30,899 bases of DNA. It comes from Oehlia diaphana (taxonomy: Eukaryota; Glomeromycota; Glomeromycetes; Glomerales; Glomeraceae). The stretch spans positions 20,256 to 51,154 of the forward strand of contig QZLH01000819.1 of NCBI GenBank assembly GCA_003833135.1, in the 5' to 3' direction. The notes beneath the pieces were generated by a model, which worked only from the letters and a program-made list of their open reading frames with translations, ran no database searches and was not told the DNA's origin. Below are positions 1 to 11,414 of this stretch, piece after piece (the stretch's first letter is position 1; every line of letters starts with the position of its first letter). The position numbers and the translations under genes were made by a program.

Positions 1-250
1 ACCACAGGCCCGATATCTTCAATTTGCTCCAATTTAAAATTTGGGCAATAGTTAACTTGGAGCACCACAGGCCCGATATCTAAATTTGCCCCAATTTAAA
101 ATTTGGGCAATAGTTAACTTGGGGCACCACAGGCCCAATATCTCAATTTGCCCCAATTTAAAATTTGGGCAATAAAATTGTATTGCCCCAATTTGAAATT
201 TTAAGTTGGATCGCCCCAAATTGAAATTTAGATTTGGGGCAGATCATCAA
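1..250. repeat. 62-63 bp tandem repeat, truncated by window edge
   Basis: Three successive units begin with ACCACAGGCCC at positions 1, 64 and 126. Each carries a near-palindromic core of the type CCAATTTAAAATTTGGG. The first two units are 63 and 62 bp and nearly identical. The third diverges after about 45 bp into further C4/G4-AATTT variants that run to about 262 (AACTTGGGGC). The array probably continues to the left of the window. No coding potential is seen in it. Confidence 0.85.
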
Positions 251-460
251 CTTGGGGCACAACACATCGCTTCCCTGTTTTGATAATCCAGAAGAAACTG
301 TCTTTCGGTATTTTTAACATTTATCGAAATTTTAAGCAATTAAATTTATGGAGGAAAAAGTCCTAAAAAAAATTTTTTAAACGTATATTCCCAATTATAC
401 AAGTTTAATTAGGGATAAAAATTTTTTATTGTTGACTTCAAATGGTATATATGATGGTAG

Positions 461-667
461 TTTACTAATCACGTTTTACTAATTTGTTTCTGTGCGTCTG
501 TAACAATAATAAGAAGATTATTATTGTTTGTTATTGTTCAGTTGATTAGGACCTATATGCGGGATTTTACTGGCCGATATTTTTATGAGACATCCAATAT
601 TGAAATCAATTTAGTAGCATTAATTCCTATTGGTCATTCCTATACAGTAGATTATACAAATTATTAG
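461..667 (+). pseudogene. Short open stretch, possible coding relic
   Basis: One frame is open for 68 codons, closed by TAG at 665-667, with the first ATG at 557. From that ATG the 36 residues (beginning MRDFTGRYFYETSN) are unusually mixed in composition for this AT-rich setting. A second coding-looking stretch in another frame follows at about 712-790 (reading YERYKDEVDFKACEL). Together they suggest a decayed gene on the plus strand, tail to tail with the kinase pseudogenes. I do not recognise the family, and chance is possible. Confidence 0.25.
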
Positions 668-779
668 TCAATAATTAAAAATAAAGAAGTTGAATTATAA
701 ATAAAATTTAAAAAACTTACGAAAGATATAAAGATGAAGTTGATTTTAAAGCTTGTGAATTATCTGTAATTAATGTTTA

Positions 780-1993
780 TTATAAATTAATATATACTAA
801 TTTAAAATTGAGTAAAAACAAAAATATTATCATTATATTTATACCTTCAATTATTTTATTTTTAACATTAATTCCAAAACCCATTTTTTCAAATTCTTCA
901 AGTACTTTGTTAATAATTGGTCTTTGATTAGGATCTTGATCCCAACATTTTATAATATTCTTTAGGAGTCTCGGCAATTGGAATTTCACGTTTTCCTGCA
1001 CAAATCAGTGCAACCTTTTCATTTTCTGTAATGCAATCTTTAAATGGAAGACATCCACTAGAAATTTCCCACATTAATACACCAAAGCTATAAATATCTG
1101 AAGATTTGGTATATGGAAATTAGGAATCTAAAATTCTTTTAGGTTCTACATAACTTATATTACCAAAATTGACTATATAAGCCGAACTTTGATTTTAATC
1201 TTCGAAATACCAAAATCTATTATTTTAGCATTATTTTCATGGATAACTATATTTTTAGAATGCTAAAAAAAAAAAAATATTTGATTACATGACCAGCAGA
1301 TTTAGTAGAATTGCTGATAATTTCTCAGTTTATTATGAGAAACGAATTTGACCACTTTATAGCAAATTTTTAATCTTCGCAGTAAACTGTGAAATCTGAT
1401 AACCTGTAATACTATTATAAATACTTACCAGGTCTCTATGTAAGACATTTTCTTTATGTAAGTAATTTAATCCATCCGCAATTTGAAATGCCAATCTTTT
1501 TTTATCTCCTCAAGTTAGTTTTTTAAAATTACCTTTGAGATAACTCCGAAGGTCACCACCATTAGCATATTGCATAACAAGTAAGTATTCTTTTGTCGTA
1601 ACGTCTAAAATAAAGTAAAATTATTATAATATAAATATTTTTAAATTCACTTAAAAAATAGTTTAAATTACCTTGACTAATACCTAAACAACGTATGATT
1701 CTATCACAATAATCAAAATGTAAATGAATTTTTAATTCATGTATGAATGCGTCTAATATATCGTATTTAACGGCATTTGTATTGGTTAACTTTTTATAGA
1801 CAACATAATTTCCTGTTTTGGTCCAAATAGTAGCTTTCATAACATATCCAAATCCTCCTTTCTTAAAAAATTCTGATTTCGTCAATTCATTAAATGGTAT
1901 GAAATTAACAACTTTATTATTCAGGGCATTTTTAATCCATTCGATTGCATTACCGTTATTATCATTTGGATTATTATCTTGAAAATTATTAGA
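780..1993 (-). pseudogene. Decayed TKL-type protein kinase domain (unit 3)
   Basis: The unit starts with the linker after unit 2 (AIEWIKNALNN) and a glycine loop, FFKKGGFGYVMKA. It continues through the hinge (YLLVMQYANGGDL), an HRDL catalytic loop split by an intron after HRDL (acceptor near 1262, then HSKNI), a DFG motif (IIDFGISK near 1215), a SSDIYSFGVLMWEISSG helix F, and CWDQDPNQRP near 930. Intron borders are still readable. Damage: a TGA replaces the expected Trp in the LT-W-GDKK segment (about 1510); there is a frame change after the DFG region; a TAA sits in DS-stop-FPYTKSSD (about 1129); and a frameshift with a short deletion lies before CWDQDP (about 950). The key catalytic motifs remain, but no continuous protein can be made. 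The 3' end is set by the stop at 780. Confidence 0.85.
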
Positions 1994-3454
1994 CAATCCT
2001 AATTGATTAAGAGTTGAAACAACTTGTTGCATATTTGGACGTTTTTGTGATTCATAATTCCAACATTCTAAATAAATAAAATTATTTAGTATAGTTGGAT
2101 GATGAACTATTGAATCAATTATTATTACCTGTATATAATTTACTATATTCCTCCGGAGTTCCATCAATAATTTTTTCTCTTTTTCCGGATGCTATATCTA
2201 ATACTAACTTTGCATTATACAATTCATCGCGAATGAAATGGCCAATATCCACTTGAAATTTCTCCATAACGATAAAAGTATACCAATACTATAGACATTA
2301 GATGATTTATCTAATTGGAAATTTTGAGTATTAAAACTTTCTGGATCCATATAAGGCATAATACCAAGTATACGTAATGTATTGCTAATTGCTGAATGTT
2401 TCTGGTATTTCTTTTGATAAACCAAAGTCTGCAAGCTTAATGCTTTTTTGATGTACTAGTATCCTATTGGCATGCTATTTGTTTTATTAAAATAAAAGAA
2501 AAGAATTAATAATTCGATATTATTCACATAAATTAATCACTTTATAAAATTAAATTAAAACATAACTAGATTTTGATGAATAATATTGTTATTATGGAAA
2601 CATCATGATAAAGCGCTTGCCAATTGTAAAGCTAAGTTTAGCTTATCATTCCAACTAAGTTCATTAAAATGCTCATTTAAATAAGTATCTAATGTACCAT
2701 TGTCAGCATATTCTAAAACTAAAATGTATTTATTCATATTCATTTGATCAAACTAATCAAAGTAAAAAAGAAAAATTATTATGAAAATAAAGTAAAATAA
2801 TTAAATTTATTAATGGTTTTTTATCATACCATTTTTCATCTTCGTAATTCCGTAGAATTGTAAAATATTTTCATGGGCAATAACCTGATGCAATTTTAAT
2901 TAAAAAAGTATTAAATTTTATATTCTAAGCTCCAGAATATCATGTCGAATATATTGCATGTAATTAAAGCTTTAATATATACCTCACGAACAACTTCGCA
3001 AAGAGTTGCTTCATCATTATTAAAAGACTTCAAAGCGAATAATTCGTCAGTATTTTTCAAAGTAGCACGGACAATGCCCCAAATGAACCTTTTTTTATTG
3101 ATTGGATGTTTTTGAAGTCTGAAAGAGTTTTATGTCTTCATTGACAATTGATTTTTCTAACCAACCAGTATCATCAATGTCATTTATTATACTTATTGAA
3201 TCAAAAGAATTAAATGAACTTTTTCTTGATCGAATTAATATACTTGAAGAATTTAATCGTTCTTGTGTATTTAGGTTTGCTTTTAGTTTAATATCATTAA
3301 GATAATCTAATCCATGATTCAATATTAACTCATTATTTAAATCCATGGTTCCTTTGCTTGAATCCGAAGTTATTTCATATTCTTCTAATTGATCGTCTAC
3401 ATTATTTTGTTCACTAGAAACTATGCTTGTGAGAGCTGAGAAGACATCTTGCAT
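1994..3454 (-). pseudogene. Decayed TKL-type protein kinase domain (unit 2)
   Basis: The unit begins with a 119-codon open stretch: the end of unit 1 (MQDVFSALTSI), an acidic and Ser-rich linker, then WLEKSIVNEDIKLFQ, which resembles the WLEE lead-in of unit 1. The glycine loop (KKGSFG, about 3085) is thrown out of frame by a roughly 2-nt insertion before IVRATLKNTDELFALKSF. Later exons give VIAHENILQFYGITK (2840-2890) and a hinge, [16 protein letters not shown] (2670-2730). SALS-TGA-CFHNNNI has an extra stop at about 2606, and IKLADFGLSKEIP follows (about 2420-2440). Another frameshift follows, then MDPESFN and a disrupted LW-E-ISSG with inserted bases near 2255. The tail ECWNYESQKRPN is intact across an apparent intron and reads straight into unit 3. 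Confidence 0.85.
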
Positions 3455-4580
3455 ATTTGGACGTTCATTTGGTCCATGTTTCTAACAATCTAATTAATTA
3501 AGACTTCAAAAATATTTATGATTTTTTATAAAATATAATTTATAATTATTACCGGTGTAGAAGTTATAATATTCAATAGGAGTTCCATCAATGATTCCTT
3601 CTCTCATACCTTTTATTATAGAAAACAATGCAGCAACCCTGGATTCATTCTTAAATGGTTCATAACCACTTGAAATTTGCCACATTAAAACCCCAATACT
3701 ATAACAGACTTTTTATTTAATCTATAATTTTGGTTTCCAAAAGCTTCCGGATCTATAAAAGGCACTATACCCATTAATATTGATGAATCGCATGATTCAA
3801 CTGATATTTTTTTGATAAACCAAAGTCACACAACTTTAACTTTTTCTGGTGTACAAAAATATTCCTTGAATTCTTTAGTAATTAGGTTTAATTCTTACGA
3901 TTAAAAGAATTAATATAATAAATTATGAATCAATTATTACCAAATCACAATGAATAATATCGAATTCATGCAAACATGTCACTGCACTGGTAAGTTGTAA
4001 TGCTAATTGATATTTGTCGTGCCAATTAAGTTCATTAAAATGTTTTTCTAAATAAGTTTTTAAAGTACCACTATCAGCATACTCCAGGACAAATGAATAT
4101 TGTATTGAATGTATTGAATTTCCTAAACGTATATTTTTTTAAAAAAAATTATATCACTAAAAAAAAGTAATTTATTTTAATAATATAATATATTGTATGT
4201 TAAAATATACCTGTTATTTCCTTCGTAATGCCATAAAATCGTAAAATATTTCCATGAAAATCAACTTTTCTTTGTAATTTTATCTGCAATAGAATTAATA
4301 TACGTACACGGTATTATTGTTTTATTTGCAAAATTTTATTATGGAAATATCAAGTTTATATCTCATTAATAAACTCCTTTAGCGTAGTTGTTTAATAATT
4401 ATTATGAAAACGTTTTAAAGCAACAAAATTACCGGTATTTTTATAATTAGCACGATAAACGTTTGCAGAGGAACCTGTTCCTATAATCGTGAAATTTTTA
4501 AATTCCTAATAGTCGAAATAACTTAAATATTCACTGGAAATTTTTTCTTCTAACCAATCTATATAAATATTATTTGACAT
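3455..4580 (-). pseudogene. Decayed TKL-type protein kinase domain (unit 1), N-terminal of the array
   Basis: An ATG at 4580 opens with MSNNIYIDWLEEKISSEYL, a lead-in I associate with Rhizophagus-type kinases. TAG then interrupts before EFKNF (about 4508), and the glycine loop reads TIIGTGSSANVYRA with VALKRF. TAA interrupts after HNNY (about 4392) before TTTLKEFINE. Spliced pieces follow: FHGNILRFYGITKEIT (about 4212-4260), [15 protein letters not shown], the catalytic loop HCDL (Cys instead of the usual Arg) and LKLCDFGLSKKIS (about 3815). A deletion of about 4 nt near 3712 destroys the frame at KKS-DVYSIG. TAG replaces Trp in C-W-KHGPNERPN (about 3484). There are at least four independent lesions, so this is a pseudogene. 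Confidence 0.85.
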
Positions 4581-4650
4581 TTTGATGATATTAAGTTTAA
4601 GTAGTTTAAAGTTCAATAATTATTTGATCGGCGTAATTTCCAACATATAT

Positions 4651-4717
4651 TGCAGTGATATGCATTGGAAGATTGGAATTTGGAAGCTTGGAAGCTTCCA
4701 ATTTTTCCAATGCAGTG
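4651..4717. repeat. Imperfect palindrome flanked by TGCAGTG direct repeats
   Basis: TGCATTGGAA... at 4661 pairs with ...TTCCAATGCA ending at 4714, and the centre contains repeated GGAAGCTT. TGCAGTG occurs on both sides (4651-4657 and 4711-4717). Similar words (GTGATGTGCATTAGAAG) occur near 20954 and 22823, so this may be a small dispersed hairpin element. It lies about 80 bp upstream of the first kinase unit's ATG. Confidence 0.5.
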
Positions 4718-4794
4718 TTGTATGGTACCTACCTCGCATTGATCATCGGAGATATCGGATATTAATTGGCCCGCCATTTTCCAAATTTATTTAG

Positions 4795-6996
4795 GGAAAA
4801 GTATTTTGTTAAAGCTTCACGCCATGTTCATTCTTAATTTTAAGAATCGTAAACATTTTTACTAAAGAGACTATCTAAAAATGTTGGAAGTTTTTCTTTT
4901 TTGATAATAAACTACCGTCATAATCAAGGTTCCTGATTTAAACACAAATATAATTAATTAGTTTCCTAATTTATTGTTACAACGTGTTTACTTTTATAAT
5001 AGATCTTCATTACCATGGACTTAATAATATAATATTGGTATGCTACCTTGTCTCCAGATTAGATGTAAATTTGAATTGTTCCCATTTGTTAGTAAAAATA
5101 AAAATTTTAGTGGCAATTCCAAAACCTATTGATGATTAATTTATAAATATAGTTTTTTAACTACCTTTTGGAACTAAGTTTAATATAATTTTCTTTAAAT
5201 TGATTATTAAAAGATAAGATTTCGTTTCATGAATTTACTATGTGCATCGGATGTTATTTACTAATAAAGTTCATAGTAATTTACCTCACTTTTTACTATA
5301 AAAATTCACCGGTTCCTAATACGGATTGCCAATTAATTTATGCACTAAATAACAATTTAAAAGATGAATTTTAGAACAACATATAAATTGGAATAACAAA
5401 TAATGAGATATGCAACAATTATTAAATGATTATATTAAAAACCCAAAAATAATAAAAATGATGATAATGATAATAATGAAGTAATATAAAATATCATTTT
5501 TAATATTTTAGTTCTCTTATTATATTTTATTTATTTCTTTTTATATGTAATAAATTTTATTAAAACACATTAAATTAAATATGAGTAAATTAAATACTGT
5601 CTTCAGTACATTATAGTTATAAAATAGATAACAATGATGTAGAAGTACATTATTATGTTAATTTAATAAAGTAAGAAGCTATAGTATTTATTTACTATAC
5701 ATAATAGTAAATACTAAACTTGCTAACATTATATTAGTCCAAAAAATACTGGACAGGTTATTTGTAGCATTTCATAAAGGATTTATCAGCAAAGACACTT
5801 ATTCTTCTTGAGGTGCTGGTAATGTCCAATGCGTTAAAATGTGAAAAATATTTTGTATCCCGATTAACTGATATGAAAATATATATACTGTATATTTTCA
5901 ATAGCATTTTTCACACGTTATGTTTTTTTTTTACACCCTCCATAAGTTTTCGATCGTTCAACCATTTTAAAAATGACAATAATAAATAGCAAAATTCTTA
6001 ATTGAATAAACTTCATATTTTCTGGCAATAATTTATGAAAATATTTATAATTGTCTAATACTTTTATTTCCTATCTGAAATAATTATAAACAAATTTATA
6101 ATTTCAAACAAATTTAAGGAAAAAATATATTACAAAATGTTCATCAAATCTCAACTAATAAATTCCTTTAAATCCTTAAAAATATTCCATTCCGGTTGGA
6201 ATTAGTAAATTCGAAATTATACAAAATATTTACGTAACAATTTATAATGTCGTTTGTTAACAAAATTTTACCTACTGTACATAAAATTTCCGTATTCGTT
6301 AAAGGAGGAAAATTTCCCCTCTTTAAAAATGTATAAATGCCATTTTATAGAATGAAATTTGTTTCAAAATAAAATTTCTCTATCATCAATACAAGTTCAC
6401 TAGATATAGCTGACATTAGATTAATCTGGATAAAGACAGTATAAAGACCTTATTTTATTAATTGCATAATACCGTGAGTATTTATTGCGATATGAGATAC
6501 ATGGCCAAAATTAACCTAATTCCATTGGGATATACTCAAAAGAGTACCTATTATCTAGGTAATGTTAAACGAAATTGAAGATGATGAATAAGAACATCAA
6601 AAAAGTATAAAAATGTTTAACCAATAATTTCTACAGCAAAATATTGGAAATTCCGATGCTCAACAATGTTAAGCCTTTACTTTTTTTTTGAATAAGATAA
6701 TAGATCAAAAAAGTTGCTGCGCATTTTAACTTGAAGATAATATACATTTAAAAAAATTAAAATTAATTTATACTTGAGAATACAATTATTTTTTTAGTTA
6801 ATTTTACTCGTTTATATAAATAAAAATCCAGTGTAAGCGAGAAACTAAGATAAATCAGACTCATTGTATTATAAATTCGGCTTATAAGATTTAATTCAAA
6901 AAGTTTGTGATCTCAGATAACATAAATTAGAACTTGGAGTATAACCCATACCAAATAAAGTATATAAATTACTAAATTACGTGAAATCTAAAATTA
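4795..6996. other. AT-rich intergenic DNA with faint coding relics
   Basis: No gene can be supported here. Two short stretches look less random than their surroundings. On the minus strand, 5799-5897 is open and ends in THWTLPAPQEE-stop; a possible acceptor (ATATCAG) sits upstream, so it could be a terminal exon or its relic. On the plus strand, about 6490-6675 gives broken pieces (see the separate entry). The rest is A/T-rich sequence with short homopolymers. Confidence 0.6.
6490..6675 (+). pseudogene. Possible decayed Sel1-like repeat
   Basis: Reading across a frame change and several stops gives STYYLGN, then EIEDDE-stop-EHQKS, then GNSDAQQC. The spacing and the words YYLGN and GNSDAQ resemble Sel1-type TPR-like repeats, which are abundant in Rhizophagus-like genomes and are often linked to kinases. 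This is a weak family guess from short peptides, and the sequence cannot encode a protein as it stands. Confidence 0.25.
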
Positions 6997-7004
6997 TCAC
7001 GTGA
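6997..7004. promoter_or_regulatory. TCACGTGA palindrome upstream of eS25
   Basis: A perfect 8-bp palindrome containing the CACGTG E-box core lies 120 bp before the eS25 ATG. Related half-copies surround it (TTACGTGA at 6978, GTACGTGA at 7007). The same octamer occurs upstream of the cullin gene and the TPX2-like gene. CACGTG is a known bHLH (Cbf1-type) binding core in fungi; its use here is inferred. Confidence 0.4.
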
Positions 7005-7123
7005 TTGTACGTGATTGCAGTTAAGTTAATCATGTGATTAATAAATCTTTGTAATATATTCAAAAAAAAAAAAAATTTTTTAAAAAAAATAGGTCCTCAT
7101 TTTTTCTTGACTCTTCGAAAAAA

Positions 7124-7892
7124 ATGGTACGTATTTGTGAAAATTAATTTATAATATGAATTAAAAGATCAGTATAAGGAATTATGAATAAGATGAATAT
7201 TAAGTTCATTGAATAAAGTAATTTTATTTTTATGAACAAATTCATTTATATTTTGTGAAATTCACAAAAAAATAATATCAGATTTATATTTTTTTTAAAA
7301 AAAAATTGATCTAATATGATTTTATTTGCAAACGATAATTTCTAATAATTATTTATAATTTATATTTATTAGGTTAAGAAAGAGGCAGCTAAAAGCACTG
7401 GTGGTGGTAAAAATAAGAAAAAGGTAAATTGAACTTTTTTAAAGTCAAAATAATTTTTTCATATTTAAATCTTTTTTAATAATATAATTTTTTTTTTTTT
7501 TATTACTATTTTTTTTTTAGAAATGGTCTAAAGGAAAAGTCAAGGATAAGGCGAACAATGCCGTAGTTCTTGACAAAGCCACATATGATAAATTATTCAA
7601 AGAAGTTCCAACTTATAAATTGATCACTCCTTCTGTATTGGTTGATCGACTTCGTGTTAATGGTTCTTTAGCTAGAGTTGCTATACGTGAGTTAGAAGAA
7701 AAAGGTTTAATTCGCAAGATATCCACTCATGGTTCACAACTCATTTACAGTACGTTTTATTTTATTTTATTCATTTACTTAATTTTATATTCAATTTTTT
7801 TACGTTACTGATGCGTTGCTCATCCCTTTTTTTTTACAAAAAAAAAATTTATAGCTCGTGCTACAGCTGTAGTGGACAAGCCCGAATCATAA
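7124..7892 (+). CDS. RPS25: 40S ribosomal protein eS25 (four exons)
   Basis: This is a component of the small ribosomal subunit near the head; eS25 is known to support some IRES-driven and repeat-associated initiation. Exons are 7124-7126, 7373-7423, 7521-7749 and 7855-7892, all with GT-AG borders, giving 106 residues, close to the roughly 108 usual for the family. The N-terminus is a short Lys-rich tail ([22 protein letters not shown]). It is followed by the conserved winged-helix core, with [30 protein letters not shown] and [13 protein letters not shown]. The first exon codes only the Met, so the start codon is separated from the rest by a 246-nt intron. A pyrimidine-rich leader (TCCTCATTTTTTCTTGACTC) lies just before the ATG, as is common for ribosomal protein genes. 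The frame is intact. The gene lies tail to tail with GRC3, with 251 nt between the stops. Confidence 0.95.
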
Positions 7893-8143
7893 TATTTTAA
7901 TGTCAATATATTCAAATTCGTTTTATTTTTTTTTCTTTTATATTTTTATTGTTTTTTTTTCTTTTTAAGAAACAATGAAATTAATTTCATTAAAGAAATG
8001 TATCGGTTTCATAGTTTATGCTTAAAATAAAACAAAACTTTATTGCAAATTTGTAAAATTTAGTAAAAAAAGAATTTTTTATTAAATGATGTGTGATTTT
8101 ATTATTTTAAAATAAATTATTTTACATCATATGATATAATTTT

Positions 8144-11100
8144 TTATATATTTGGTTTTTGACTACGTCTTTTAATATTTCTCCTTATTTTTTGAGCCGC
8201 ATTTCCAACTCCTCCCCCTGATTCAATACTCATGTAAGGAGCTCTTTTCCATTGAACACCATGTACTCCTAATGAGCTATTTTTGGTATGGTCTAACATA
8301 AGCCATACTGGAAGTTCTAATGTTCCTTTGACTATAGTATTGGTTTTAAAAATAACTGATGAAGGTAATGGCGTGAGGATATGAAATGTATGAGATGTTG
8401 GATCAATGGATCTTATTATGGCTAATCCCAAACAAGTATATTCAGTTGGTGAAGGTGGTGAAAAATCTGGACAAGGGAAATAATTCGGAATCTGTTTATA
8501 ATAAATGAAAGATATACATAAATTAACATGTTTACAATAATGAATAAATTTAAAAGTTTAACATACAATTCGTGATTCCTGTTCTTTTGATTCACTCATT
8601 TCTATGTCAACTTGTTCACTTTTATACGAATTATCAATATCTCCAATTAATCCAACAATCGAACCATTTAACGCGTATAAGAGTTGACTTAAAGGCACTT
8701 CTCCAGATAGCATAAAAATACCCTTAGTCAATCCTTTCCTCCAATCTAAACACCATGGAACCCGACGAACCAATGGTTGATCAAAAGCCCACCATTTCAC
8801 ATTTTCTTGTTTTACTGTCATAGCACTTGTTGAATAGAAATATGAAAATAATGATAATACTCGACGATCAGATGCTGAATACTTAGAAGGTCCAGGGGTA
8901 TCTATCATCTCAACAAAAGAGACTTTGGGTGGTTCTTGGTCATTAGGAGATACAACATATTCAGGGAGTGGTGGAAGGTTTTTATTCGTGATTGTTGCAG
9001 AATAAAACTGAAAAATATGTGATGGCTTAGCAGAACTAATAATATGAAGATATAAGTCATAACCCATGCCTATATATGTATATTTTATTTTAATGGTTAA
9101 TAATATATTTAGATTACATAAATGGATTTTATAGTAATTCTTGTGAATTCACCTTTGCTCCATCCATGGGTATTAATAATTAAAGGAATGCGTATTTGTT
9201 CGTCTCCATACATTCCATATTCTGGTCCACAAGCAATGTCACGACGATACACTGTAATTAATTCGCGTAAACAATCCAAATAATAGTCCGGATCATCACG
9301 TGGAGAATTATGTCCAATGAAATACGATCTATAAGGTTGTTGTATATGCGTAAATGGAGGACCTGCAAAACAATATGAGTCAATTAAAAAGATCAAGCAG
9401 TTTTATTGATATAGTTAACTTACCAAAAATAGGAGAATCTAATATATTAAGTGACACTAATCCGCAAGGAGTGAATTCGGATTGTCCAACATCGCTTTCA
9501 ATATAAGCGACCTTGGGGCATCTTAAAAATAAGAGATGTTAAATTATTAAGTCATCATTTTCATCATCTTTTTTTATGAAAAAATAAATGAACGTACATA
9601 TTCAGCATGCTATTAACCAAATATCTAGAAAATGTTGATTTTCCCACATTTTTATGTCCACTGACTATTGAAATAGGCGGCAAAGCTAGTAGTATTTAAT
9701 TGAAATGCAAGTAAGATATAGATATAAATAAATAAATATAAAATATATAATAATGATATTACTGAAGTCTAAAATATCAGTTACAAGCTGATTTGTTGAA
9801 TTCTCCCAGGAGTGGGGGATTTTGAATGCTGTCATTCCTGGTGCTACTTCAAAAATCTGCCAATATATAAAGTTTGATTTAGAAAATTCGAAATTCTTTA
9901 TATATATATATACATATATACATACAACTTATACTTACTGGGTAAAATCCTTTGATATTAAAAAAATCATCTTTCGATTGTTTGATCTCATTATCTTTAT
10001 TATTCGCAAAATTACTGGAAAATATATTATTGTAACATGATGCAACGTTTTCCACGTCTTGAATACCACACCATGAAATATCTCGTAAAGCAAGAATTGT
10101 ATCATATCCTCCTTTAGATAAGTCTATATTTGATAAAAGCTTGTTGATTATCGATTTTGTTTTTGAACAAGCTATTATTCCGGGATGTGAAATTTTATGT
10201 GTCATCTTTTGTTTTTCCACTGATTCTATTGCTAATAGTGAATGCGTTTTTGGAGAAAATACTGGATGGAATATAAGGCTAGAATTTAAATCGATTTGTA
10301 AACTTTCTGACACATCCTCAGATGAAACGCCACATAATCTATAACCCATAATAACAGCTTCTCCATAAATAGGTGCAACAAGAACACTTCCTCGAAAACT
10401 TATCGACTATGAATCATATATAATATTATTAAGCATTAAGCAGTATTTTAAAAGAAAATCTAATTTATATAATAATTTATTTTATTTTACCTCGCCACGT
10501 TTCATAGCAACCAAACATAAATCAAAGTTATCATCTTTTTCTTCATAACAAATGACGTTCGAAGATGAAGGATTAAGACGAGAAACAACGAAAGAATCAA
10601 GGATTTCACTTTTTTCGCTCTTTTTAAGTGTTTGAGATTCATAAACTCTTTCATTTAAATCCTCTAAAGATCCATACTTTTCTTCATTATCAGTAATCAT
10701 TCCGATATCTTCACTGTCATTTTCAAAATCTGAGAGTACTTCAACATCTATTTTTCCACGCTTAGATAATGCGCTAACAGGGGAACTTTCTCGTGATGAT
10801 AATTCACGATTTTTTGACGTAGTTATCATCCTATCAAAACAAAGTAATGATACGACATTTTTAAAAAAAAGATCAATTTTAAAAAGAACAATCACTAAAT
10901 GAATGTAGTTCAAAAATAATTCAAATATAAATTACCCATTTTCATTATCATTTATTGATATATCTACCGTTTTTTGATCAATTACATTAAAATTCTTATT
11001 ATTTTCGCTTTTTGCTTTATTATTTTCTTTTAAAAATAATTTTTATTTTAAAATTATTAATTATTAGGAAATATATATTTTTACAGAGTTATATCAATAG

Positions 11101-11240
11101 TTTTTTTTTAACTTTACGTTAATTTTTTTTTGTAAAAAAGAGAATTTATTTTATCTCACACCTTACTAATAATCTATATTTAAAAATAGCACACCTACAA
11201 ATTCAGCCGTAGTCTTTTGTTTCTTTCTTCTACGACCCAT
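8144..11240 (-). CDS. GRC3: Polynucleotide 5'-hydroxyl-kinase GRC3/NOL9 family (ten exons)
   Basis: GRC3/NOL9 is a nucleolar ATP-dependent kinase that phosphorylates the 5'-OH left by Las1 cleavage in ITS2, for 28S/5.8S rRNA maturation. Exons (descending) are 11240-11195, 11026-10936, 10830-10491, 10406-9939, 9856-9763, 9685-9598, 9521-9424, 9362-9153, 9069-8567 and 8491-8144. They join in frame to 761 residues, against 632 in yeast and about 702 in human. The N-terminus starts with basic GRRRKKQK (nuclear or nucleolar), then an acidic low-complexity region. The Walker A loop is GHKNVGKST at about 356-364. ESDVGQSEFTPCG follows at about 384, then PFTHIQQPYRSYFIGH and the family signature PLIINTHGWSKGMG at about 467-480. 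The Lys-rich C-terminus ends KRRSQKPNI. The least certain junction is exon 1/2, where the donor reads GTGTGC and the acceptor AAAAG. The other junctions have GT-AG borders and keep a consistent phase. All motifs look functional. Confidence 0.93.
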
Positions 11241-11414
11241 AATTCTAGCCTCGAAACAAAAGATTTTTTTTTTTTTTTTTTACTAGTTATATATATTTTG
11301 GGACCAAGCCACAAATGACGTAATTGATTGACAGCAGTTATTATTTAATTCGAACTTTTCGAAGTTTTTGTTGATATTCAATCACCTTTCAATCACCTTG
11401 AACATTACGACAAA
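11241..11414. promoter_or_regulatory. Divergent promoter between GRC3 and ZC3H15-like gene
   Basis: Only 174 bp separate the two start codons, so both promoters must share this stretch. It holds a T tract (about 11264-11281), a CRE-like TGACGTAA at 11316-11323, and a tandem TTCAATCACC pair at about 11378-11399 next to the plus-strand gene. Joint control of a pre-rRNA kinase and a ribosome-associated protein is plausible but inferred. Confidence 0.6.

Noticed and set aside
1..250. CRISPR array or telomeric repeat
   Set aside because: The units are contiguous without unique spacers and do not have a telomere-like short G-rich unit; it is an ordinary tandem repeat.
4582..4794. 70-codon plus-strand ORF next to kinase unit 1
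   Set aside because: It overlaps the palindrome at 4651-4717 and has no family resemblance; it is best explained as chance in non-coding DNA.
9822..10344. Plus-strand ORFs opposite GRC3 exons 4 and 5
   Set aside because: They lie antisense to exons with strong family matches and correct splice borders, so they are shadows.
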